From positions 1-47,552 of the IMG/VR virus record IMGVR_UViG_3300032241_002511: a stretch of DNA of 47,552 bases; one strand, 5' to 3'. Position 1 is the stretch's first letter; each line of letters begins with the position of its first letter. The stretch is from a virus. Both the position numbers and the translations under genes were made by a program. Positions 1 to 5,462 of the stretch are shown here, piece by piece. The notes beneath the pieces are model-generated. The model was not told the origin of the DNA and searched no databases. It was given only the letters and a program-made list of their open reading frames with translations.

Positions 1-7
1 AATAAAA

Positions 8-91
8 GCGCGGGTGGTGGAATGGTCTACACACGAAACTTAAAATTTCGCGGCGAAAGCCTTGCGGGTTCGAATCCCGCTCCGCGCACCA
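8..91 (+). tRNA. tRNA-Leu (TAA)
   Basis: The acceptor strands GCGCGGG (8-14) and TCCGCGC (81-87) pair over 7 bp. The D-arm has the class II Leu form, the anticodon loop is CTTAAAA, there is a GGC-GAAA-GCC variable arm, the T-loop is TTCGAAT, and CCA is encoded. It reads UUA codons, which are common in this AT-rich phage. Confidence 0.93.
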
Positions 92-121
92 ACATTGGGT
101 TCGAGTCCCACCACTCGCACC
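92..121 (+). pseudogene. Orphan tRNA 3' half (T-arm, acceptor strand and CCA)
   Basis: Immediately after tRNA-Leu there is a T-arm (TGGG, loop TTCGAGT, CCCA) followed by an acceptor 3' strand CACTCGC and ACCA. No matching 5' half lies next to it. It looks like the remnant of a deleted or recombined tRNA in the array. A role as a tRNA-half RNA cannot be excluded. Confidence 0.7.
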
Positions 122-129
122 AGTTTAAT

Positions 130-203
130 GCGGGGTTCGTATAGTGGTAATACCCTAGCCTTCCAAGCTAGAGCTGAGGGTTCGATTCCCTTACCCCGCT
201 CCA
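130..203 (+). tRNA. tRNA-Gly (TCC)
   Basis: The acceptor GCGGGGT pairs with its 3' strand. The anticodon stem CTAGC/GCTAG encloses the loop CTTCCAA (anticodon TCC), and the 3' end is an encoded CCA. It reads GGA codons. Confidence 0.93.
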
Positions 204-226
204 TTTAAAACCCGCTCCATTTAAAA
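195..226 (+). repeat. 16-bp tandem duplication at the tRNA-Gly 3' end
   Basis: CCCGCTCCATTTAAAA occurs at 195-210 and again at 211-226 with no gap. The second copy duplicates the tRNA 3' end and leads directly into the next start codon at 228. It looks like a slippage or recombination scar at a tRNA end. Confidence 0.85.
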
Positions 227-227
227 T

Positions 228-419
228 ATGTTTGAAAAAATAATAGTACCAGAAAAAATTAAACAACAGCGGCTGAATATTTGTAAAGCCTGCGAGCACT
301 ACAAATCTGGAATTTGTAAGAAGTGCGGTTGTATTTTAAATCTGAAAACAGAAATTACATTCCAAGAATGCCCGATTAAAAAATGGGAAAAGTATAATTC
401 TGGCCACGTAGCTCAGTAG
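228..419 (+). CDS. Small zinc-ribbon protein
   Basis: This 63-residue protein has paired cysteine motifs (CKAC near residue 19, CKKCGC near residue 30) and ends in a CP..KW motif. The layout matches a family of small zinc-ribbon proteins common in T4-like and Bacillus phages whose function is not known to me. It starts just after tRNA-Gly without a clear Shine-Dalgarno. Its last six codons and TAG stop lie inside the 5' part of tRNA-Arg (402-419), so gene and tRNA share sequence. Zinc binding is inferred from the Cys spacing only. Confidence 0.7.
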   Translation: MFEKIIVPEKIKQQRLNICKACEHYKSGICKKCGCILNLKTEITFQECPIKKWEKYNSGHVAQ

Positions 420-479
420 GATTAGAGCATGAGCCTTCTAAGCTCAGGGTCGCAGGTTCGATTCCTGCCGTGGTCGCCA
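402..479 (+). tRNA. tRNA-Arg (TCT)
   Basis: Acceptor GGCCACG (402-408) pairs with CGTGGTC (469-475). The anticodon stem TGAGC/GCTCA encloses CTTCTAA (anticodon TCT), the T-arm GCAGG/CCTGC is present, and CCA is encoded. It reads AGA. It overlaps the end of the upstream zinc-ribbon gene by 18 nt. Confidence 0.93.
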
Positions 480-483
480 ATTT

Positions 484-491
484 AATAAATA
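484..491 (+). promoter_or_regulatory. Candidate T4-type late promoter (AATAAATA)
   Basis: AATAAATA resembles the T4 late consensus TATAAATA and lies 31 nt before the ATG at 522. Similar NTAAATA boxes precede other genes in the window. The assignment is by pattern only. Confidence 0.4.
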
Positions 492-521
492 CCTTTGTTC
501 TTTTTAATGGAGGTATTTTCA

Positions 522-1253
522 ATGGCAGACATTAAAGTTTCTATCGTAAATCAAAGCACAGTTTTATCAGATCTAGATGTGAAGTCTGTAATGAGCGCAT
601 TACAGACACAAGTCACTCGAGACTTTGCGCCAATCTGGGGAATTGATGCTGATATAATTTTTGTACCAAAAGGACAAACACCTGATCCAAAAACTTGGTG
701 GCTTGTTCTTTTGGACGATAGTGATACAGAAGGTGCACTCGGATATCATGATTTAAATCCTGCTGGTCTTCCGACGGCAAAGGTATTCGCTAAAACAGAT
801 TTAGATAATCATATGAAATGGTCTGTAACAGTAAGTCATGAATTGCTTGAGATGCTTGCTGATCCAGATATTAATTTGACAGCGTTTATTCAAACTGGAG
901 ATACATCAGGATATTTGTTTGCATTTGAAATGTGCGATGCAGTTGAAGATGATCAATTTGGTTATGATATTAATGGTGTAACAGTTTCTGATTTTATTCT
1001 CCCCTCATATTTTCAACAATCAATTCCAGCGACCAAATGGGATTTTTGTGGACATCTAAAGGCTGGCGTACCAAATATGCTTCCTGGAGGATATCTAAGT
1101 AAGTTTGCTGTTGGACAAAGACATGAACAGCCAGGATGGACTCAGATCACTGCACAAAAGTTGGTTGAGGGTTCTGAAGTTGTAAGTAGAGCAACACGTT
1201 CTCTTCCATCTTCTAGAAGAAAGAAGAGAGCTAATAAGACAGTTAGTTTGTAA
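522..1253 (+). CDS. Zincin-like metalloprotease-family protein
   Basis: The start chosen is the ATG at 522, preceded by GGAGGT; a TTG at 495 would also be open. The 243-residue product contains SVTVSHELLEMLADP, an HExxE zincin signature followed by an Asp, as in phage and bacterial proteins annotated as putative metallopeptidases. The C-terminus is short, basic and Ser/Arg/Lys-rich (SSRRKKRANK). No signal peptide is visible, so it is probably cytoplasmic or virion-associated. It sits alone between tRNA genes. Family membership rests on the HELLE motif; substrate and role are unknown. Confidence 0.7.
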   Translation: MADIKVSIVNQSTVLSDLDVKSVMSALQTQVTRDFAPIWGIDADIIFVPKGQTPDPKTWWLVLLDDSDTEGALGYHDLNPAGLPTAKVFAKTDLDNHMKWSVTVSHELLEMLADPDINLTAFIQTGDTSGYLFAFEMCDAVEDDQFGYDINGVTVSDFILPSYFQQSIPATKWDFCGHLKAGVPNMLPGGYLSKFAVGQRHEQPGWTQITAQKLVEGSEVVSRATRSLPSSRRKKRANKTVSL

Positions 1254-1281
1254 GTCGTTGATTTGATTTATATTTTAAAGT

Positions 1282-1310
1282 TTTACTTTCTACCGACATG
1301 AGCATATAAT
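1282..1310 (+). promoter_or_regulatory. Sigma70-type promoter for tRNA-Lys array
   Basis: TTTACT (1282-1287), a 17-nt spacer and a perfect TATAAT (1305-1310). tRNA-Lys starts at 1321, so the predicted leader is only a few nucleotides. The spacing from -10 box to tRNA is identical to that at the tRNA-Gln promoter. Confidence 0.75.
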
Positions 1311-1320
1311 ATTTATTATT

Positions 1321-1396
1321 GGGTTCATAGCTCAGTCGGTAGAGCAGTAGACTTTTAATCTATTGGTCGAGGGTTCGACCCCCTCTGAACCCACCA
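1321..1396 (+). tRNA. tRNA-Lys (TTT)
   Basis: Acceptor GGGTTCA/TGAACCC, anticodon loop CTTTTAA (anticodon TTT), T-loop TTCGACC, and encoded CCA. It is the first gene after the promoter at 1282-1310. Confidence 0.95.
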
Positions 1397-1399
1397 ATT

Positions 1400-1475
1400 G
1401 CCCATATAGCACAGCTGGTAGTGCAACTGATTTGTAATCAGTAGGTCGGGAGTTCGAATCTCTCTGTGGGCACCA
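1400..1475 (+). tRNA. tRNA-Thr (TGT)
   Basis: Acceptor GCCCATA/TGTGGGC, anticodon stem ACTGA/TCAGT with loop TTTGTAA (anticodon TGT), and encoded CCA. It reads ACA and is 3 nt after tRNA-Lys. Confidence 0.95.
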
Positions 1476-1583
1476 ATCGCGGACCTGTATTAATATTCCG
1501 CTTCAGTCAGAGCGAAAACAGGATGAGCTGCTGCTGCGGGGTTTGCTGATTTCCTGACACAACAATAATCAGCTGCAGTTTTT
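1476..1583 (+). other. Structured spacer between tRNA-Thr and tRNA-Glu
   Basis: This 108-nt spacer has no ORF. It contains GCGGA/TCCGC and CCTGT/ACAGG pairings that compete with each other. There is also a GCTGATT/AATCAGC hairpin near the 3' end, followed after TGCAG by five Ts. It could be a processing spacer, a degraded tRNA or a small RNA. Nothing identifies a function. Confidence 0.4.
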
Positions 1584-1659
1584 GCTCCCATCGTCTAACT
1601 GGTTAGGACGCCGCCCTTTCAAGGCGAGAATAGGGATTCGAGTTCCCTTGGGAGCGCCA
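1584..1659 (+). tRNA. tRNA-Glu (TTC)
   Basis: Acceptor GCTCCCA/TGGGAGC, anticodon loop CTTTCAA (anticodon TTC), T-loop TTCGAGT, and encoded CCA. The outermost anticodon-stem pair is a C-A mismatch. Confidence 0.92.
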
Positions 1660-1667
1660 ATTTGAAG

Positions 1668-1741
1668 GCGGGTATGATGTAGTGGTAGCCTGTGTCCTTG
1701 CCAAGGATAGCGTGTGAGTTCGATTCTCACTACCCGCTCCA
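1668..1741 (+). tRNA. tRNA-Gly (GCC)
   Basis: Acceptor GCGGGTA/TACCCGC, anticodon loop TTGCCAA (anticodon GCC), T-arm GTGAG/CTCAC, and encoded CCA. It is the second glycine isoacceptor in the block and reads GGC and GGT. Confidence 0.93.
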
Positions 1742-1743
1742 AT

Positions 1744-1819
1744 GGTGATTGTAGATCAATGGTAGATCCCTGGATTGTGATTCCAGTCGTTGTGGGTTCG
1801 AGTCCCATCAGTCACCCCA
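1744..1819 (+). tRNA. tRNA-His (GTG)
   Basis: Anticodon loop TTGTGAT (anticodon GTG). An encoded extra 5' G (1744) faces C73 (1816), the tRNA-His identity pair. The acceptor pairs 1745-1751 with 1809-1815, and CCA is encoded at 1817-1819. Confidence 0.93.
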
Positions 1820-1827
1820 ATTGATTT

Positions 1828-1902
1828 GCGTGGTTAGCTCAGCGGTAGAGCAACGCCTTTACACGGCGTGGGTCGGGGGTTCGAATCCCTCACTACGCAC
1901 CA
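1828..1902 (+). tRNA. tRNA-Val (TAC)
   Basis: Acceptor GCGTGGT/ACTACGC, anticodon stem ACGCC/GGCGT with loop TTTACAC (anticodon TAC), T-loop TTCGAAT, and encoded CCA. It is the last tRNA of the second cluster. Confidence 0.95.
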
Positions 1903-1929
1903 TCTTAATATTTTGTTAATGACTTTTCA

Positions 1930-1937
1930 ACTAAATA
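1930..1937 (+). promoter_or_regulatory. Candidate late promoter (ACTAAATA)
   Basis: ACTAAATA lies 36 nt before the glycosyltransferase ATG at 1974. The same ACTAAATA box recurs at 3587-3594 ahead of the nucleotidyltransferase. The late-promoter reading is an inference. Confidence 0.45.
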
Positions 1938-1973
1938 ATTATATCTGAACTCTCTCCCGAAAAAGGTAACAAA

Positions 1974-3056
1974 ATGTCTAAGCTGCTTTTTATATTGAAG
2001 CGCAGAGAAATGACTACTGACGAAAATTCAGTTCTCAACAAAGAAACAAAACCAAACTTCAAATATTGTATTTCTTCTGGACTTAGAAATTCAGCAATGT
2101 TCGTCGTTAACATGTTGAATGAAAATGGAATAGAAGCAAAGTTGGTAGAAGTTGTCGACAATAATTGTATCGATCGCGAAGTGAGTTTATATAAACCCAC
2201 GCACGTCATTATCGAAGCATATTGGGTTGTACCTGAAAAATTTGATGTATTGACTAAATTGCATCCAAAAGTGAAATGGATTGTTCGCAATCACAGCGAA
2301 CTTCCATTTTTAGCTAACGAGGGTATTGCTATTGATTGGACACTAAGATATCTAAAACACAAAGATGTCTATTTGGCACCAAACAGCTTCAAATCATATC
2401 ACGATATGAAGAAAATGGTCGCAGCATCACACAGTAGCTTGGTTTCAGAATATAAGATCATTTATCTTCCAAATTATTACCCAACTGATGGAAATATAAA
2501 ACCAAGACCTCCAATCGGAGAAACAATCAATGTTGGATGTTTTGGAGCAGTGCGTCCTCTGAAGAATCATTTAGTCCAAGCAGTTGCTGCGATTCATTTC
2601 GCAAGAGTAAACAGAAAGAAATTGAGATTCCACATTAATGTCGCCAGAATAGAAGATGCTGGTAATAATGTTCTCAAGAGTTTAAGAGGATTATTTAAAA
2701 ATCTTGATCCAAACAAGTATGAACTTGTGGAGCATGGTTGGCTCGATCATAAAGATTTTCTTGAGTTAGTTAATACGATGGACATCGGTCTGCAGGCAAG
2801 TTTCACTGAAAGTTTTAATATTGTTGCTGCTGATTTCGTTTCGATGGGCGTACCGATGGTTGTTTCTGAAGAAATTGAATGGATGCCTAAACAGTTTGTT
2901 GCTAAACACACAGACTCACAATCCATTTATATTAAAATGGAAAAGGTTCTTCGTTGCTTTAATTTTTGGAAGAGGGGAAGAGACGCTCTCATTAATCTAT
3001 TAAAGTATAACAAGAAATCTAAAAAGATTTGGGTTGAGCATTTCAAATATTATTAA
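1974..3056 (+). CDS. GT-B fold glycosyltransferase
   Basis: This 360-residue protein has a GT-B layout. Its N-terminal half resembles an acceptor domain (HVIIEAYWV, then WIVRNHSE). The second half has the nucleotide-sugar domain: NVGCFGAVRPLKN, then EHGWLDHKDFLELVNTMDIGLQASFTESFNIVAADFVS split across residues of about 245-290. The last part carries the E-x7-E-like donor-binding motif of retaining family GT4-type enzymes (ESFNIVAAD). An AAAAAGG Shine-Dalgarno precedes the ATG. It lies alone between tRNA blocks, away from the glycan cassette at 9258. The acceptor is unknown; candidates are host surface glycan or phage DNA/virion. Confidence 0.8.
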   Translation: MSKLLFILKRREMTTDENSVLNKETKPNFKYCISSGLRNSAMFVVNMLNENGIEAKLVEVVDNNCIDREVSLYKPTHVIIEAYWVVPEKFDVLTKLHPKVKWIVRNHSELPFLANEGIAIDWTLRYLKHKDVYLAPNSFKSYHDMKKMVAASHSSLVSEYKIIYLPNYYPTDGNIKPRPPIGETINVGCFGAVRPLKNHLVQAVAAIHFARVNRKKLRFHINVARIEDAGNNVLKSLRGLFKNLDPNKYELVEHGWLDHKDFLELVNTMDIGLQASFTESFNIVAADFVSMGVPMVVSEEIEWMPKQFVAKHTDSQSIYIKMEKVLRCFNFWKRGRDALINLLKYNKKSKKIWVEHFKYY

Positions 3057-3085
3057 TTTACTTTTAGACGACAGTAAACTATAAT
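3057..3085 (+). promoter_or_regulatory. Sigma70-type promoter for tRNA-Gln/Ser/Leu
   Basis: TTTACT (3057-3062), a 17-nt spacer and a perfect TATAAT (3080-3085). tRNA-Gln starts at 3096, giving the same -10-to-tRNA distance as at tRNA-Lys. Confidence 0.78.
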
Positions 3086-3095
3086 AATGTTCTAT

Positions 3096-3169
3096 TGAGG
3101 GATCGTCTAACGGCAGGACGACGGACTTTGAATCCGTCTATCGTGGTTCGAATCCACGTCCCTCAGCCA
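3096..3169 (+). tRNA. tRNA-Gln (TTG)
   Basis: Acceptor TGAGGGA/TCCCTCA with the U1-A72 pair typical of tRNA-Gln, anticodon loop CTTTGAA (anticodon TTG), and encoded CCA. It is the first gene after the promoter at 3057-3085. Confidence 0.94.
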
Positions 3170-3190
3170 ATTGCCTCGTAGATAAATAAT

Positions 3191-3255
3191 CCGAGAATGC
3201 AGTCTATAGCAGCTATGAGAATGCTCCCGCCGAAGCATTGAATATAGATAATCGG
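3191..3255 (+). other. Nested stem-loop RNA element between tRNA-Gln and tRNA-Ser
   Basis: Three helices nest without conflict: CCGA (3191-3194) with TCGG (3252-3255), TCTATA (3203-3208) with TATAGA (3243-3248), and AATGCT (3220-3225) with AGCATT (3234-3239) around an 8-nt loop. The element lies on the tRNA transcript and is non-coding. It may be a small RNA or a processing element. I do not recognise a family. Confidence 0.5.
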
Positions 3256-3266
3256 CACAGATTTAA

Positions 3267-3354
3267 GGAAGCGTGGTCGAGTGGATTATGGCTCTAGTCT
3301 TGAAAACTAGCGACTGTCACAGGTCCGTAGGTTCGAATCCTACCGCTTCCGCCA
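3267..3354 (+). tRNA. tRNA-Ser (TGA)
   Basis: Acceptor GGAAGCG/CGCTTCC, anticodon stem CTAGT/ACTAG with loop CTTGAAA (anticodon TGA), a long class II variable arm, discriminator G, and encoded CCA. Confidence 0.95.
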
Positions 3355-3358
3355 AATT

Positions 3359-3442
3359 GCCCTGATGTTGAAATTGGTAGACAATGTGGTCTTAGAAGCC
3401 ACTGCCGTAGGCGTGGGGGTTCGAGTCCCTCTCAGGGCACCA
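3359..3442 (+). tRNA. tRNA-Leu (TAG)
   Basis: Acceptor GCCCTGA/TCAGGGC, anticodon stem GTGGT/GCCAC with loop CTTAGAA (anticodon TAG), a class II variable arm, and encoded CCA. It is the second Leu isoacceptor and lies 4 nt after tRNA-Ser. Confidence 0.95.
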
Positions 3443-3455
3443 ATTATGAGGAATT

Positions 3456-3587
3456 ATGGCTGCTAAAAATGACATAACGGGAGATTCTATTTCTTCTAAG
3501 ATCACCAATCAAAAGCTTTATGCTCAAAATTGGGATAGGATCTTCGGAAAGAAGAAAAAGAAATCTAAAAAGAAGAAATCCAAATAA
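3456..3587 (+). CDS. Small lysine-rich protein (43 aa)
   Basis: The ORF starts at an ATG preceded by GAGG, 13 nt after tRNA-Leu. The product begins MAAKNDITGDSISSK, passes through an NWDRIFGKK segment, and ends in a run of Lys and Ser. The DITGD...DRIFGKK layout is shared by short conserved proteins of T4-like phages with no assigned role that I know. The basic tail suggests nucleic-acid binding. It is probably co-transcribed with the upstream tRNAs. Confidence 0.7.
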   Translation: MAAKNDITGDSISSKITNQKLYAQNWDRIFGKKKKKSKKKKSK

Positions 3588-3594
3588 CTAAATA
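3587..3594 (+). promoter_or_regulatory. Candidate late promoter (ACTAAATA)
   Basis: ACTAAATA overlaps the stop of the 43-residue gene and lies 25 nt before the ATG at 3620. It has the same core as the box at 1930-1937. Confidence 0.4.
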
Positions 3595-3619
3595 TATCGG
3601 ACTTCTCAAAAGGATATTA

Positions 3620-4327
3620 ATGATGTCTGATAAATTAGCAGTTGAATATCACGATCATCTGAACCCCAAGATTTGGGGCGGCAAAGATGGAAAAGAATTA
3701 GATCAAAAAGTCAGAGCCAAGTGTTTAGAGATTGCCAAAGAATTTGAAAAATTCTGCGACACTCCACTTGACGTTAAGGATATCGTATTAATCGGTAGTA
3801 ATGCTAATTATAATTGGAATCCAACTTCAGATCTTGATATTCACATTTTGTGCGACATTGAGAAGTTAAAGAGCTGCGAGAACATTACTCGCGAGTTTTT
3901 TGATGTTAAGAACAAAAAGTTCAAAGAGCAATATGACATTCGCATCTATGGACTTGCTATTGAGGTGACAGTTCAAGATATTAAGATGGGTTTTGAATCT
4001 GATGGAGTTTATTCCTTAATCAAGAATAAATGGCTAAGTGTGCCAAAATACTCACCACCAAAATATGATGAGGATGAAGCAAAGAAAATTTCAGATACTT
4101 GGAAAAGTAAGATTCTTTCAGCTATTAAAAAGCCGAGCGCATCACATAAATCTTTACAGAAGATTAAAGATGATCTCAAGAAGTTGCGCCAAAGTGGCTT
4201 GAATCGTAAAGGTGAATTTGACGAAAAGAATATTGCATTTAAAGATCTTCGTAGAACTGGTGTTGTTGAGAAATTAAAGAACGAAAGAGATAAGAAATTA
4301 AAGCAAGAGTTGTCATTAAAAGAGTGA
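3620..4327 (+). CDS. Nucleotidyltransferase-fold protein
   Basis: The 235-residue protein carries the DNA polymerase beta-type signature: GS at residues 59-60 followed by DLD at 71-73, with a likely third acidic position in the later EVTVQD strand. This predicts two-metal nucleotidyl transfer onto an unknown acceptor (RNA, protein or small molecule). The C-terminal third is a highly charged, Lys-rich helical region. AAAGGA precedes the ATG; a second in-frame ATG follows at once. Homologues occur in T4-like phages without a settled function. The HNH gene follows 10 nt downstream. Confidence 0.75.
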   Translation: MMSDKLAVEYHDHLNPKIWGGKDGKELDQKVRAKCLEIAKEFEKFCDTPLDVKDIVLIGSNANYNWNPTSDLDIHILCDIEKLKSCENITREFFDVKNKKFKEQYDIRIYGLAIEVTVQDIKMGFESDGVYSLIKNKWLSVPKYSPPKYDEDEAKKISDTWKSKILSAIKKPSASHKSLQKIKDDLKKLRQSGLNRKGEFDEKNIAFKDLRRTGVVEKLKNERDKKLKQELSLKE

Positions 4328-4337
4328 GAGGTGAATC

Positions 4338-4934
4338 GTGTCTTTGGTATTAGTAACTGATAGTGCAGGCACTCCGAGAGAGTGGGCTGATATGGAAACT
4401 GCATGTACATATTATGCTAAAAAGAAAGTTCTTTGGGAAATTGGATCTAATGTTAAAGAATTCTTTGGTGGTAAAAACAACCAAGGCGTAACTTCAAAAA
4501 TTTCCATTTCATCAATCATTGGCGTCAGTGGTCCAATTTTTGGTAAAGAATTTTACGATCGAGAAACTGTTTATACAGATCGCTATATTCTATACGCAAG
4601 AGATCATCATCTCTGTGCCTATTGTGGTGATGTATTCACACCTAATAATTTGACAATTGATCACGTTACTCCAAAGTCTCGTGGTGGTAAAAATATTTGG
4701 ATGAATACAGTTACAGCTTGTAAGCCTTGTAACATGAGGAAGTCTAATAAGACTCCAGAAGAAGCTAAGATGCATCTTCTTTATGTTCCTTATATTCCAA
4801 CAAGACAAGAGAAGATTCTTCTAAAGAATCGTAAAATCCTTGCAGATCAAATGGAGTTCTTATTGGCTAGGATTCCTAAGAATTCCAGAGTCTGGAAGTA
4901 TAAGGGGTTCGGAGGAGTCTCTATAAGCCATTGA
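4338..4934 (+). CDS. HNH endonuclease
   Basis: Translation starts at GTG 4338 after GAGAGGTG. The 198-residue product has a structural zinc site, C93-x2-C96 and C128-x2-C131, framing the HNH core. The core has H109 (IDHVTPKSRGG), N123 and N132, the layout of McrA-like HNH nucleases. The roughly 80-residue N-terminal region is not recognised. Such genes in T4-like phages can be free-standing homing endonucleases or recombination nucleases. No intron or interrupted gene is visible nearby, so a homing role is unproven. Confidence 0.85.
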   Translation: MSLVLVTDSAGTPREWADMETACTYYAKKKVLWEIGSNVKEFFGGKNNQGVTSKISISSIIGVSGPIFGKEFYDRETVYTDRYILYARDHHLCAYCGDVFTPNNLTIDHVTPKSRGGKNIWMNTVTACKPCNMRKSNKTPEEAKMHLLYVPYIPTRQEKILLKNRKILADQMEFLLARIPKNSRVWKYKGFGGVSISH

Positions 4935-4954
4935 TTTTATTGTAAATTTTTCTA

Positions 4955-4983
4955 TTTACTTTTTCATTAAATGATAGTATAAT
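4955..4983 (+). promoter_or_regulatory. Sigma70-type promoter
   Basis: TTTACT (4955-4960), a 17-nt spacer and TATAAT (4978-4983), 46 nt before the ATG at 5030. It has the same geometry as the tRNA promoters. Confidence 0.72.
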
Positions 4984-5029
4984 GAAATGGTTGAGTTTAT
5001 TTTTAATTTTGTAATTAATGAGGTGAATT

Positions 5030-5428
5030 ATGGCTAAAAGTTCTCAAATGTTTGTTCTCTATAATTTGATGAAGGCTGCTGGCAACAAGGGTGTCGGTAA
5101 GAAGGAAGTCGCTAAGGCTCTTAATGTTAAGGAAAGTTCGGTTCCTGTTTATTTCTTCGCAATGAAGAAGTATTTCAAGGCTGAGTATGACATTGTTAAG
5201 CAGGGTCGTCAGATTGTTGCATACAAGCTCATCAACTCTGATAAGATTTCTGTTCCTCAGTTTCGTAAGGGCAAGGTTAAGGTAGTTAAGGCTTCTAATC
5301 CTGTCGTCACTAAGGTAGTCAAGAATAAGAAAGTCGATGAGGTTCCAAATATCGAAGATGATAGTGGAATCACTCAGATCACTGATCGAGAGTTTTCCGA
5401 CATCAAGTCGACCCTTGGTTTGATCTGA
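5030..5428 (+). CDS. Putative winged-helix-like DNA-binding protein
   Basis: The 132-residue basic protein has an N-terminal region (about residues 5-65) that reads as a helix-turn-helix module. It contains GVGKKEVAKALNVKESSV, then a basic strand ending QGRQIVAYKLI, as in winged-helix folds. The second half is Lys/Val-rich and the end is acidic. It has its own sigma70-type promoter and a GAGGTG ribosome site. Lys codons are almost all AAG, unlike its neighbours, which points to high expression. A regulator or nucleoid-type role is inferred; no named family was recognised. Confidence 0.55.
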   Translation: MAKSSQMFVLYNLMKAAGNKGVGKKEVAKALNVKESSVPVYFFAMKKYFKAEYDIVKQGRQIVAYKLINSDKISVPQFRKGKVKVVKASNPVVTKVVKNKKVDEVPNIEDDSGITQITDREFSDIKSTLGLI

Positions 5429-5430
5429 TA

Positions 5431-5462
5431 TAAGGAGGGGAGGAGAACACCTCCCCTATCAT
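5431..5462 (+). promoter_or_regulatory. Shine-Dalgarno with looped-out hairpin before the 5463 start
   Basis: TAAGGAGG (5431-5438), a full anti-SD match, lies 24 nt from the ATG at 5463, which is too far for direct use. Between them GGAGG (5439-5443) can pair with CCTCC (5450-5454); extended, GGGGAGG pairs with CCTCCCC. Folding would bring the SD to about 8 nt from the ATG, as described for T4 gene 38. There is no T-tract, so this is not a terminator. Confidence 0.55.

Noticed and set aside
10-118. Alternative tRNA-Leu using 10-16 paired with 112-118
   Set aside because: The 8-14/81-87 acceptor gives standard position 8-9 bases and a canonical D-arm, so the downstream half is the remnant.
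495-521. TTG start 27 nt upstream for the zincin-like gene
   Set aside because: ATG 522 has GGAGGT at proper spacing; the TTG lies next to the late-like box and has no ribosome site.
1569-1808. Minus-strand ORF of 79 codons
   Set aside because: It runs antisense through tRNA-Glu, tRNA-Gly and tRNA-His; its protein is just translated tRNA sequence.
5437-5457. Terminator hairpin
   Set aside because: The stem is strong but no T-tract follows, the next ATG is 6 nt away, and the stem contains and adjoins a Shine-Dalgarno, so a translational role fits better.
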